This document shows, one piece after another, positions 26,901 through 35,332 of a DNA stretch of 64,000 nt. Location: the NCBI RefSeq assembly GCF_010645065.1, contig NZ_JAADZW010000005.1, positions 124,001-188,000 of the forward strand. The letters are read 5' to 3'. The notes below the pieces were generated by a model that saw nothing but the letters and a program-made list of their open reading frames with translations, made no database searches and had not been told where the DNA came from. A program made the position numbers and the translations under genes. This DNA comes from Flavobacterium fluviatile. Its GTDB lineage: Bacteria; Bacteroidota; Bacteroidia; Flavobacteriales; Flavobacteriaceae. The stretch's first letter is position 1, and every line of letters starts with the position of its first letter.

Positions 26901-28877
26901 GCTGAGAAAAAAGAAGAAAAAAAAGAAACAGTCTGGCAGATCATCCTGAGTAAAAACGAAAACCTCATCCGGCAGCTAAGTAATGATATTTTAGAAAATA
27001 ATTCCTTGCTGGACGAACTTTTGGATATACTAAATAAAAAAATCACTATTCCTGTCGCACAAGGCGGATTAACAAACAGGATGTTTCAATCACATGATGA
27101 GGTATGTGATATTGAGGAGACTTATGAATACATTGATAATACCGACATGTATGATGAAGATGAATATGAATATGAATATGAATATGAATATGAATATGAA
27201 TATGAATATGAAGAATGGTATTGCTTACCACAATATATTGTTGACCCTTATTGCAACCCCGAAACAGAAGATGCAGAAGCTATAGAAGAAAAGGAAACAC
27301 TGCCTGCTGAATATCTGGAAAATACAGATGAAACTAATTATCTGAAAACCAAATCACTTGAAATTTTATGCTTATTGCAGGATCGTAAGCTGGTTCGGGA
27401 TATTCTTTTCAACGGCATGCAGTTTGGATACCTGCATTATAATTTAGAAAAAAAAGAAGAACCAGCATCTGAATCCAAAAATCAAACAGTAATCAAATAC
27501 CCGGATCACAGATTATTAATCTCTTATTTTTTAAATAATTACCACCAGATGTGGGATAATTTTGGAAATGATACCGAGATTCGTTCCTTCCTGATCTCCA
27601 ATATAGATACATTTGAAGACAGAGAGCTACAGTTGCGTATTGCGTATAAGTATGGCCAGTTCAGTCATCCTGGCTTAACCGAATTTATTTTTCAGCTCAT
27701 CAGTCAGGGTATAAATTACAATACATATAAAGGATATTATACAGGCATTGATCTGTCAATCCTGCCTGTAGAAGTGTTGAGACCTTTTGAAGATTTATTG
27801 CTCGAAAAATATGACTATTTTAAAAATAACACCGACGGCATTGTACAGATTGATGCGCAGGAACAGCTTCCTTATATCTATGACCTGCTCAACAAATTAG
27901 GTCATGAAGAAATGCCGGAATGTCTCGGTGAAAAATTATTAAAGGCTGTAAAAGAACAGGAAAGATATGGCTCAATGTTACTGGACGATGAAGACTACGA
28001 GGAAGAAAGTGCTTTTTTGGTTGCACTTTACAGAAAGGCAAAAGTGAAGCGTTTATTAGAATATTACAAAGAGGACAAAGGTGCTTTATGGCTATTGGAA
28101 GAACCACTGGAACTTTATACCGAATCCTGGAACAAAACTATTGAAGCAATCCTTGAGCACGGCACGGAAATTTTTGGAGATACATTCAAATCAGAGTATA
28201 TCAAAAGACTGGCAAAAAATATCTCTTTAGAAGATTCCTTTGCAAACGATCGGGTATTGGCTAAAGAAATTATTGAGTACACTTATAAGCATATCTTAAA
28301 AAAACCTGAACTGGCATCAGTGACAGAATCACTAATTTTTGCTATGCATGCTAATAAAGAATTATTCCCTGATATAATTGACGTTGCAGCCCTAAAAGAT
28401 AAAAATAAATACACCTTGCTGCAGGCCGCATGGAACGACCTGAAAAATCAGGACTGGAATATTGCTGAACAAAAAGCAGATGCTGTATTAGTCATGGATC
28501 CTGCTATGGCACAAGCCTATTTTCTAAAAGCCAGGTTGTTATGGCTACGGGAAGGAATTCCTGCATATCTGGCGCAACAGGATTATTTTATTGAGAAATC
28601 CGCTCACGATATTACGGCATTGGCACGTCTTTATAATTTAACCGGCTGTGCTCTCGACGCAGAAGAACGCTACGAAGAAGCCTTGCCTTATTTCAAAAAA
28701 GCCGCTCTCAATGCACCATCAGATCCAATGTATATTGCCAATGTAGCCGAAATTTATTATAAACTTGGAAAATCCAAAGAAGCGCTGCAACATGCAAAAT
28801 CAGCAATTGCTAATGGAAACGAAGCTTTTATACTGAAAGAGATTATTGATAGTAAAGGAATACTGGCAAGTTTGTAA
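23913..28877 (+). CDS. Giant multidomain protein: propeller-like middle, C-terminal TPR
   Basis: The 1654-residue protein has no signal peptide. The first 310 residues form an unknown globular part with a beta segment (SEVYSYDVSDIAFMYRKNN). Residues 320-560 are helical and TPR-like. Residues 560-880 are beta-rich with propeller-like blades (INSCVYLDGLVYMCDNEHGI, NFTIANGYLYASNNRHLEIY, LFVHNNLLVAGAGAGLLILI). An acidic linker near residue 1085 contains eight Glu-Tyr pairs. The last 160 residues are TPR repeats (ALARLYNLTGCALDAEERYE, YIANVAEIYYKLGKSKEALQ) matching the tail of the protein at 20880. Domain limits are estimates. No catalytic motif is evident, so a large cytoplasmic scaffold is the best guess. 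Confidence 0.85.
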   Translation: MQLTIQYKITNELIRIIREAITAGKIDTESIRRVILCPDDSFQKLEVYISDDWAPYFDKEYAAVIGMINISQWLDIADEALEKQHLTDPYCLISAKEIEKKYALAPPAINFGHLDTLDEAYVAFLVCLREELLLQVEAGIANAAISFSQEDFHHIVGFFTHALTFDKEEKILLHGFNNPEGAGTFYDAELTVPNNKFSDHYIRVTESGFTLFCCEGTMLKKSGTKSEVYSYDVSDIAFMYRKNNEIHFRLTDEFQNYILEPNRKKAVAGPPSSKNFYEAFESMFQSCPEKIISVDNIPNPITEKMVFDNWFDLVLEYNVEITLKNRQTIFGYGETAYRYYLSQIPKTNAQHEPAVRFFADKLFFENRFQESVALFDTVKVLPDFQKMHYLCALFFLDRKEEYKALGVTLETKSELSKLELMDTLWLLREPLETEDLKALKEKLTSLLSACRDNETLRLLSVVLTKVYAAMHDSKSALLQLQSVPTHETFEKIILLQELKHTEYLLHAYEKQIAHTERNAAFDKLIEVDSLNTTNEIIKPIQKTTYEHCYYVAHKIEVTAYEWVYPLSAETFIATRKENEKELIIARIRKEKSVEILQQLILPSTLKINSCVYLDGLVYMCDNEHGIVSYIVNEQTIEQTAVIFKNKKVKPDYKNFTIANGYLYASNNRHLEIYNLHTPEAAPLSDSLYIQSGYHLFVHNNLLVAGAGAGLLILIDISDKINPVVQSTIKENKTPDNMYVAFVDNYMISQSLYNIENPSKPIWISLVEKDLAPTYFFTNKPDVPIISTGQEFLLTTLDLKNDQAVYTNWRECLNRDNWYYECAAFNFCTAYFEDSLITYGPYEIIFWKKELCPVPEQINVQEDIEKMVHTCFDYIDKKHPDFSIGKVVLEHNKLYQHIDISFHACSSLAILNDSTQPHELPIISSTFLIHSYCQEVLECQYNPMKMQFVYDPETIIAQLQHRRFRQLSARHVLLLTDSEKTYLNDPTAPWKPFRINNAEKKEEKKETVWQIILSKNENLIRQLSNDILENNSLLDELLDILNKKITIPVAQGGLTNRMFQSHDEVCDIEETYEYIDNTDMYDEDEYEYEYEYEYEYEYEYEEWYCLPQYIVDPYCNPETEDAEAIEEKETLPAEYLENTDETNYLKTKSLEILCLLQDRKLVRDILFNGMQFGYLHYNLEKKEEPASESKNQTVIKYPDHRLLISYFLNNYHQMWDNFGNDTEIRSFLISNIDTFEDRELQLRIAYKYGQFSHPGLTEFIFQLISQGINYNTYKGYYTGIDLSILPVEVLRPFEDLLLEKYDYFKNNTDGIVQIDAQEQLPYIYDLLNKLGHEEMPECLGEKLLKAVKEQERYGSMLLDDEDYEEESAFLVALYRKAKVKRLLEYYKEDKGALWLLEEPLELYTESWNKTIEAILEHGTEIFGDTFKSEYIKRLAKNISLEDSFANDRVLAKEIIEYTYKHILKKPELASVTESLIFAMHANKELFPDIIDVAALKDKNKYTLLQAAWNDLKNQDWNIAEQKADAVLVMDPAMAQAYFLKARLLWLREGIPAYLAQQDYFIEKSAHDITALARLYNLTGCALDAEERYEEALPYFKKAALNAPSDPMYIANVAEIYYKLGKSKEALQHAKSAIANGNEAFILKEIIDSKGILASL
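27162..27209 (+). repeat. In-frame hexanucleotide repeat, 8 x GAATAT
   Basis: Eight perfect copies of GAATAT lie inside the giant gene and encode a (Glu-Tyr)8 run in an acidic linker. The unit is two codons long, so gain or loss changes protein length without a frameshift. Confidence 0.95.
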
Positions 28878-28893
28878 TTTTTAAACAAAAAAG

Positions 28894-29072
28894 ATGAGCA
28901 ATAATAATTTATATGAGAATATAAAATAATCGACGAAAGAGAAGGAATAAAAACATGTAGAGGTATTCAAGTTCATAGCAATATTTCTAAAGAACTAACA
29001 AAAACAAGAGCAGTTTCCAAAGATTTGACTAATGGCATTAATTGCTATTGTGAAGATGTACGGAAGTTATAA
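28894..29072 (+). pseudogene. Short frameshifted gene remnant
   Basis: ATG 28894 opens MSNNNLYENIK and then stops. A shift of one base near 28925 continues it as IIDEREGIKTCRGIQVHSNI and SKELTKTRAVSKDL to TAA 29070. The two frames join into a plausible product of about 59 residues. I do not recognise it. A sequencing error could also explain the shift. Confidence 0.4.
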
Positions 29073-29110
29073 GTAAAAAAACATTGAAAAAAAAATTATT
29101 AAATAAAAGA

Positions 29111-29890
29111 ATGAATCCGGATATTATTGAACTGACAGGAATGCTAATTATTATGGTTTTCATAATTGCCGTTGTACAATGGCTGTTATTGAGGTTTACG
29201 CATTGGTCGATTGCATTGGGAGCAACAGCTTTTATAGCAATTGTCATTGCAGGATTGTATGTTTCGCTAAGTAATGCAACTCCAAACGGCGGCAGCAATG
29301 GCCCTGATATATCTGAATATGTAACTCCCATAACAGTAGTTTTTACTTCGTTGCTTTTCGGTTTTTTTATAGTTGCTTATTTTTCTAAAACACAGCTTCC
29401 AAAAAATGTCTGGTTATTTTTGGGCGGTTTTATTGTGCTGTTTTCCATAGGCCGTTATGTGTATCAGTGTATTGATAGCGCCATTGTTTATCAGGAAAAT
29501 TTCAGCAGCTGCGAGATACAGTTGATAAATAAATCTGGAAACAACCAGATCAGGGAAATAGCTTTTAATAACTCAGTAAACAGCCTTACCTGTTCCATAA
29601 GTCCAAACGATAATGAACAACCGTATCCCGTCATTCCGAGAGATACTGACAGGCTAATCTTTACCTGCTATTCTGATAAAACAGGTATGTTTAGGCAGGA
29701 TTTTCCTTTTGATTACAATTGGAGCAAAGAAAAAGAGGGCAAAACGATAGGGTTATGCTTCTGGCTTCGTGAAAAGGTGGTTTTGCCAGTAAAAATAGTA
29801 CTGAATCCTGACAATAAAGTTGATTTGTATATCAATAATAAAGTAGTGCAGCAGTATCAATTGTCAGAACCGAATGTATCTACCAATTAG
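29111..29890 (+). CDS. Membrane protein, unknown function
   Basis: The 259-residue product starts at ATG 29111 (MNPDIIELTGMLIIM); an in-frame TTG at 29084 would add nine lysine-rich residues. It has four membrane helices within the first 115 residues (MLIIMVFIIAVVQWLLL, ALGATAFIAIVIAGLYVSL, VVFTSLLFGFFIVAYF, WLFLGGFIVLFSIGRYVY). A soluble C-terminal domain of about 140 residues (CEIQLINKSGNNQIREIAF, LCFWLREKVVLPVKIVL) follows. No family is recognised. It lies in cassette 3 after a gene remnant. Confidence 0.8.
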   Translation: MNPDIIELTGMLIIMVFIIAVVQWLLLRFTHWSIALGATAFIAIVIAGLYVSLSNATPNGGSNGPDISEYVTPITVVFTSLLFGFFIVAYFSKTQLPKNVWLFLGGFIVLFSIGRYVYQCIDSAIVYQENFSSCEIQLINKSGNNQIREIAFNNSVNSLTCSISPNDNEQPYPVIPRDTDRLIFTCYSDKTGMFRQDFPFDYNWSKEKEGKTIGLCFWLREKVVLPVKIVLNPDNKVDLYINNKVVQQYQLSEPNVSTN

Positions 29891-30379
29891 ACATCTAAGG
29901 CAAGTATAAATAATTCAGTCAGAATTTTGTAGAAACAAAGCACTTAATTTTAAGCAGAGAATATTTAAACTATAAATTTTCCGCACAATCAATTGATATC
30001 ATTTGAATCATATCTGAATAACAACTAATTTTTATGCTTTTGAATGTCTGCATTGTAAAGTACATAGGGGTTATGTAGAATAAAAAAATAATAAAAAAAA
30101 TAACTCATTGGGAGAAATAGAATAAAATAGCTTCATTAAGGATTTAATCTAATTTGATCTGCGAAAATCCTTTTACGTATTAGTTTTTCACGCAGATTTG
30201 CACAGATTAAAGCAGATTTAGACAGATTTATATTTAAGTTAATGTGATAGAATTGGGAAAAAATAATTTCATCCAACGGGTTAAAAAATAATAAAGAATC
30301 GTCAGGAAATATTTTTGTATTCTGGGGGTTTATGAACAATAGAAAGCAAGTGATAAGGCATTGACGATAAAAATTAAAA
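29891..30379. other. Intergenic stretch with short direct repeats and a possible promoter
   Basis: The gap holds no gene I can support. At 30189-30230 there are four degenerate copies of about 10 bp (GCAGATTT, CACAGATTAAA, GCAGATTTA, GACAGATTTA), a motif I associate with dispersed repeats in flavobacterial intergenic DNA. A TATTTTTG box at 30310-30317, without a palindrome 21 bp upstream, may give the next gene a separate promoter. Confidence 0.45.
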
Positions 30380-32083
30380 ATGAGTAAAATGATAAATTGG
30401 TATATTGTAATTCCTGTCCTGTTGTCAGGATATTTTCTTTTGGCACAAAACTATAATGGATCCAAATACAAATACCTGTTTAGAAATACCATTCTAAGTA
30501 AATCTAAAAAGTATGAACTGGCGACAGTACTTCGTGGCCGCATATATTATCCCCGTTATTTTTATATTCCTTCTTTGAAACAATATCTGGTGTATTCGGG
30601 TGTTGACAAAACCGGAGACTTTAGTATTTCAAAAGAGGACAGTAATTCACAAGGCAGGACTTATTCGTTACTGGATGAAAACGGGAACAATCTTCTTGCT
30701 TTCGAAACAGCTTTATCATTTTCCGGCAGAAGCGGATGCCTTTATGGTCCTTCTTCTTACATACCTATATTAGAAACCGGCAAGACAGATGAACTTCCTT
30801 ACGATCAGATACACAACTCAGATTTCGCTCTTAAACAAAGGGATTTTGAAAAACTTTTTATACAATTATACACCTCATCTGATTATGTAGAATTTATCAA
30901 TCTGCGGATATTGGGCGATCAGATTCATGAAGCCGGCGTTGTTTTTAAACGTCAGGGCAAAATAGAGATTCTGCTTTCGGGAGTGAGGGACAGCCGAATG
31001 GTACGCCAATTTCAGGATGATAAGAAAACCAATAATTTTCAGGATTATTATGTTCCAGACATTTCGAAAAGAGAAACATTTCCGCAATCCGAACCTTCAA
31101 TCGGAATGATTGCTCTGGAAACCAGCGATACAAATCCGTTTGTACATTGGCGAACGGGCTTTAATCATGAGTTTCGCATCAAAAAATATATAAACACTTA
31201 TTCTTCAGGGTGGCAGGGAATTATGAAAGTAGGGGGGATTCCGGTGTATGTCCCGGGTGAAAATGCTGGCACAACCTACGTTCGTTTTAAGACAAAAAGA
31301 GAAACATTTAGAATAAAAATACTGGAGGTACCTAAGTACGGTCCAACTTATAATTTAGGTCTTCGTACTTTTCAGCTGCCTGTAAATTTCCGCACCAAAA
31401 ATTCACTGGTATTTATGGAATCAGCTCAGAATTGCGGATCAAACCGTTTGGGCGGCGGTGTTTTTGTTGTACGTCCGGCTACAACAGCTAATCCTTCATC
31501 CGACATTCCATCCGACATGACAGAGGAACATTTTAATACGCTGCCATTGGCTTTACAAAATGCATTGTTAGATCTGGATGCAGTCACATCCTTAAAAATT
31601 TATGATCCAGGCTGCACGCAATGGATTCCGGAAACAGAGCGGTTAAAAAATCTCACTCATTTAGAAATGACCACATCAATAACCGAAGTCCCGGACGAAA
31701 TTTCAAAACTGACCAAACTTCAATCGCTGTCGATGACTGGCTGTAAAATCCAGAAAGTTTCTCCTAAAATAGCAGAACTCAAAGAATTAGAAGCTTTGGA
31801 TTTATTTGCAAATAAATTAACCGAATTCCCATTACCTGTTTTAGAACTTACGAATTTAAAAGTTTTAGGAATTGGAGCCAATAAAATCAGGACGCTGCCG
31901 GATGATATTAATAAATTGATACACCTGGAACGTTTAAGCATGACTTCAACACTTATTACTTCCCTGCCTGAATCAATGATTGGGATGCAAAAATTATTCA
32001 TAGACTGCATGGGCATGGAAAAGGAAGTTCACTCTGAATACCAGCACCTGTTTGATTACCATAAAATACCAAGCCCCTATTAA
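30380..32083 (+). CDS. Secreted protein with C-terminal leucine-rich repeats
   Basis: The 567-residue protein has a signal peptide (MINWYIVIPVLLSGYFLLAQ). An unrecognised region of about 370 residues follows (SLKQYLVYSGVDKTGDFSIS, GGIPVYVPGENAG). Residues about 410-545 carry five to six leucine-rich repeats (LKNLTHLEMTTSITEVPDEI, LTKLQSLSMTGCKIQKVSPK, LKELEALDLFANKLTEFPLP, LTNLKVLGIGANKIRTLPDD). Unlike the LRR protein at 17826 it is exported, so the two are not simple duplicates. It may begin a sub-operon within cassette 3. Confidence 0.85.
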   Translation: MSKMINWYIVIPVLLSGYFLLAQNYNGSKYKYLFRNTILSKSKKYELATVLRGRIYYPRYFYIPSLKQYLVYSGVDKTGDFSISKEDSNSQGRTYSLLDENGNNLLAFETALSFSGRSGCLYGPSSYIPILETGKTDELPYDQIHNSDFALKQRDFEKLFIQLYTSSDYVEFINLRILGDQIHEAGVVFKRQGKIEILLSGVRDSRMVRQFQDDKKTNNFQDYYVPDISKRETFPQSEPSIGMIALETSDTNPFVHWRTGFNHEFRIKKYINTYSSGWQGIMKVGGIPVYVPGENAGTTYVRFKTKRETFRIKILEVPKYGPTYNLGLRTFQLPVNFRTKNSLVFMESAQNCGSNRLGGGVFVVRPATTANPSSDIPSDMTEEHFNTLPLALQNALLDLDAVTSLKIYDPGCTQWIPETERLKNLTHLEMTTSITEVPDEISKLTKLQSLSMTGCKIQKVSPKIAELKELEALDLFANKLTEFPLPVLELTNLKVLGIGANKIRTLPDDINKLIHLERLSMTSTLITSLPESMIGMQKLFIDCMGMEKEVHSEYQHLFDYHKIPSPY

Positions 32084-32155
32084 TTTTAGTTAACCATAAT
32101 ATCTGGATTTGATTTGAAAAGCACAGCCAATAATTTTTTTATTTTATTATAAAAC

Positions 32156-34075
32156 ATGCACATTGTACAAATAAAACAGCCGAAAGAAACATGGATTGTA
32201 GCAATATCACAGCACAAAGAAGATACAACAGAATATCTTGCTTCACTGTCTGAAGAAATACAAAAAGCTGCTTTTTTGTATGAAATTCCAATAGAATATT
32301 ATCCATTTATACTTATTGAGAACACACAAATGCCCCACGACTCCGATTCCTATTTCGAGTTTTGTGGTTTTGAAGAACTGCAGTACCGTATAGATGCCCT
32401 TCGACTGCATCAGAGAGAATCAGAAGATTATGTTTATTTTAAATACTATTACATCTCTGAGCCCTATGCCCAAATGGTTACTGATGAAAACTGGATGCAG
32501 TACCTGCGCCATACATCTGTGACAAATTATATATTAGAACAGCCTTATCCTGTTTCTTTCTTTCATGAAGAAGTAAAAAAGAATGCCGACAAATACGACA
32601 TTGATCGTTTAGACCAGCTCTTTGAACACACAAAAACACGTTTTACATCTGATGTTGAAAAAGAAGACCTTGCTCTTAATGGGTATGAATGTCTATTCTG
32701 GGATATGAATTATGACTATGCCTGCGGAAAACTGACAGAAGCAGGGATTGAATATTTACTGCCAATGGTTGAAAAGATGGAACTTTTACTGGGTCAAAAA
32801 AAATGGCAGCACCGCAGTTTCGCTTTGCATATTTTACTGGAAACGGCATGCAAAAATAAATCCGAAACTATTTTTGAGTTATTAAAAGAAATGTTAGAAG
32901 CATTTGAAAATTACTTAATTTCTCATCCTGAGGAAAAAACCGAAATTCACAGACTGGTTTCGCTTTCTTATCGCTGGATGATAACGGCAGATGATGAGAA
33001 TGCTTTGTTATACTGGCAAAATGCAGTTCTGGAAATCAAAAAGGCAATAGATTATGATCCGGAGAATGCTGCGTGGTCTTCCTTTTTAGAACTGATTTAT
33101 TTTCCTTTTAATGAGAATAAAAGAATAATTGAATACCAGCAAAAGGAACAACAGGCTTTTAGTAGTGAAATTCAAAAGCTTGAAAAAGAAAGAGGAGAAG
33201 TAATTGCCTACAAGATTGCACTGGCGTACCAAAATCTGAAAGAATTTCTGGAATGGAAAAATATTCAAAACGTTTTTCCTGAAACTGTCGCTTTCTATTG
33301 GGCTGTAAAGGCATTAAATTATGAGCCTGCAGACGTAACAATGACCGATTTATATGAGTGTGCCAAATTTTTCCACAAAACAGGCTTACAAAAGAAACGT
33401 ATCGATTTTTTAGAAAAAACAATTTCGCTGTATGACCGGTTATTGAAAAGCTCTGATGATCGTGTGATGGAAGTGCATTATATCGCAAATGTGTACAAAC
33501 AGCTGGCTGAAATCCATATTGAAAACAATCGTAAGGCAATGGCAGATGCTGCAGTAAGTCAGGCAAAATTATTTTATGAAGAGCATATTGAGAAAGTAAA
33601 ATCCAATTCGTCCCTGAACCTGCATTATGCCGGGTTTCTGGAATATTGTTTTAACTATGAGGGAAACATTGATAAACCAGCATTAAACGAACTGAAAAGC
33701 GTTGCCAACGAAGTAGAAGAGGAGTCAGGAGGTTTTTTGAGTTATCCTTATTTGCTGCTTGCACGCATAGCCCTTTATGAAGACAACGAACAAAAAGCTA
33801 TTTCAGAGTTTACAAAAAGCCTGATTTTGCATGAATTGTGCGTGAGTCAGGAATGCGAATTTTTTTTAGAAGAAATTGAACATTCTGATTATAAACTTTT
33901 AAAAGCATTTTTGATTGAAAACCTGCAATTTATGACTGAAATGAGTGAGGATTATTACTACGATCCTCAAATAAAATGGCAAAAACTGAGTAAAATGTCA
34001 GATGAAGAAGTAATTGTTTACTGGGAAACACGAAAAGAAGAAATCAGAAACAGACCAAAATTAGATATTCAATAA
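32156..34075 (+). CDS. Hypothetical helical (TPR-like) protein
   Basis: The 639-residue product has no signal peptide. Its N-terminal 170 residues include an acidic, aromatic region (FEFCGFEELQYRIDALRLHQ). From about residue 200 it is almost wholly helical, with TPR-like pairs (HSFALHILLETACKNK-type segments, VHYIANVYKQLAEIHIENNR, GGFLSYPYLLLARIALYEDN followed by EQKAISEFTKSL). The stop codon is one base before the next start, so the two genes are translationally linked. No known family is recognised. Confidence 0.8.
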   Translation: MHIVQIKQPKETWIVAISQHKEDTTEYLASLSEEIQKAAFLYEIPIEYYPFILIENTQMPHDSDSYFEFCGFEELQYRIDALRLHQRESEDYVYFKYYYISEPYAQMVTDENWMQYLRHTSVTNYILEQPYPVSFFHEEVKKNADKYDIDRLDQLFEHTKTRFTSDVEKEDLALNGYECLFWDMNYDYACGKLTEAGIEYLLPMVEKMELLLGQKKWQHRSFALHILLETACKNKSETIFELLKEMLEAFENYLISHPEEKTEIHRLVSLSYRWMITADDENALLYWQNAVLEIKKAIDYDPENAAWSSFLELIYFPFNENKRIIEYQQKEQQAFSSEIQKLEKERGEVIAYKIALAYQNLKEFLEWKNIQNVFPETVAFYWAVKALNYEPADVTMTDLYECAKFFHKTGLQKKRIDFLEKTISLYDRLLKSSDDRVMEVHYIANVYKQLAEIHIENNRKAMADAAVSQAKLFYEEHIEKVKSNSSLNLHYAGFLEYCFNYEGNIDKPALNELKSVANEVEEESGGFLSYPYLLLARIALYEDNEQKAISEFTKSLILHELCVSQECEFFLEEIEHSDYKLLKAFLIENLQFMTEMSEDYYYDPQIKWQKLSKMSDEEVIVYWETRKEEIRNRPKLDIQ

Positions 34076-34076
34076 T

Positions 34077-35234
34077 ATGTACGACACACTATACTCCATA
34101 ATTAAGCGAGAGTTTGAAACAATAACAGAGAAATTTGCCGAGAAAGAAAGCATTCTGCTATCGGATGAAGAACTCGTTACGATTCAGTCAAAATACAATC
34201 TCCATGAAATACAGCCTTATTTTGCCCAGCTTGCCAATAATGTAATACCGGCTGATGCCAAACTGACAATCGAATCTGAGGGAGACTTTAATCCTGAAAC
34301 AGATGATTTGTTTGAATATAAAATTAATATAAGCAACAGGAGAGCTTACAGAAAAAAACAATTTTACGGAGAAGATGTCTGTTATAATACCATTTATGAA
34401 TATCATGAGGATTATCATAAAAGTTTTTCGGTGTATCAGTATAAACAAACCCTAAAAGCGACCAATCTGAGTTGTCTTTATCTTAAAAACGGGTTACCGC
34501 ACCAGTTTATTGAATGTACAGAATATGGTATTTCACTCAAAACCTATACCTGCGACGGAGAGTTTATTAAAAGCTATAAGTTAGAATGGCCTGATTATGC
34601 ACATTATTGTATAGGTGAACTAACTTATGATACTGAGGGAAAACTGATAAAAATTACAGAAACAGCTTCAGACGGAAGGTCACGTTTATTATTTGATGAT
34701 GCCAGACTGCCTGAAGACATTGAAAGTACTTTAGAACAAATTGAAAATTTTTTAGTAGAAAACATAGCAGATCAGATTCTTGAAAAAGTAAAAATTGAAG
34801 AACCTGTTTATTGTATATTGTTTGAATACACCATGCAGGGACCTTTTCCTCCAACAATTGCTTTCGGAATAACTTCAGAAATAGACGGCAATTTTGAGGA
34901 TAAGGAATTATATGAACTCTACAATGCGCCCGACATGAAATATTTTTCTGAGAATGACGAACCCAATGCTGTAAATATTGATTTTTATCCACTAGGGATT
35001 CAAAGTGAATATCTGGCAGCAAATTCTCACGGAGAAAAAATCTGGCAGGATGAGGAAGCCTGTGAGAAATGGGAAAAACAGGTGTTTGGTACTTATTTGA
35101 GGGTCTGCAGGCGACTGATGCATTTTGATTTTTCAAAATCATTTATAAAAACAGAAAACTTTTTGGTAATGGCTCGTGATTTTGAACAATGTAACGAAGA
35201 AGATTTCTATAAAAATATCCTGGAGTATAAATAA
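34077..35234 (+). CDS. Hypothetical protein, tandem paralogue A
   Basis: I do not recognise this 385-residue product. It pairs with the next gene: both have an N-terminal helical segment, NPETDDLFEYKI or NPESEKLYTFTI, a TIYEYHEDYHKSF or TIFWYEENCHKSM box, and a C-terminal domain. That domain has EEPVYCILFEYTMQGPFPPT or EEEVYCLMLEYAMPEAFPPE, then VCRRLM and FLVMARDFEQ. The C-terminal pattern loosely recalls DUF4303-like proteins sometimes seen in immunity-type loci, but this is weak. It is one base after the preceding stop. Confidence 0.8.
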   Translation: MYDTLYSIIKREFETITEKFAEKESILLSDEELVTIQSKYNLHEIQPYFAQLANNVIPADAKLTIESEGDFNPETDDLFEYKINISNRRAYRKKQFYGEDVCYNTIYEYHEDYHKSFSVYQYKQTLKATNLSCLYLKNGLPHQFIECTEYGISLKTYTCDGEFIKSYKLEWPDYAHYCIGELTYDTEGKLIKITETASDGRSRLLFDDARLPEDIESTLEQIENFLVENIADQILEKVKIEEPVYCILFEYTMQGPFPPTIAFGITSEIDGNFEDKELYELYNAPDMKYFSENDEPNAVNIDFYPLGIQSEYLAANSHGEKIWQDEEACEKWEKQVFGTYLRVCRRLMHFDFSKSFIKTENFLVMARDFEQCNEEDFYKNILEYK

Positions 35235-35332
35235 TTCATCAATGGAAAACTCAGTTCTAATCGAAAATTTGAAATTAGAGGAGCAATATTGAATCAACCC
35301 ATGTTTCGTTTTTAATTACATAAACGGTTTTA

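Noticed and set aside
27046..27285. Frames rich in His-Ile or Met-Asn repeats around 27160-27210
   Set aside because: They are alternative-frame readings of the GAATAT repeat inside the giant gene.
30136..30339. Minus-strand 67-codon frame in the gap before 30380
   Set aside because: It runs through the short CAGATT repeats, has no family likeness and lacks a promoter.
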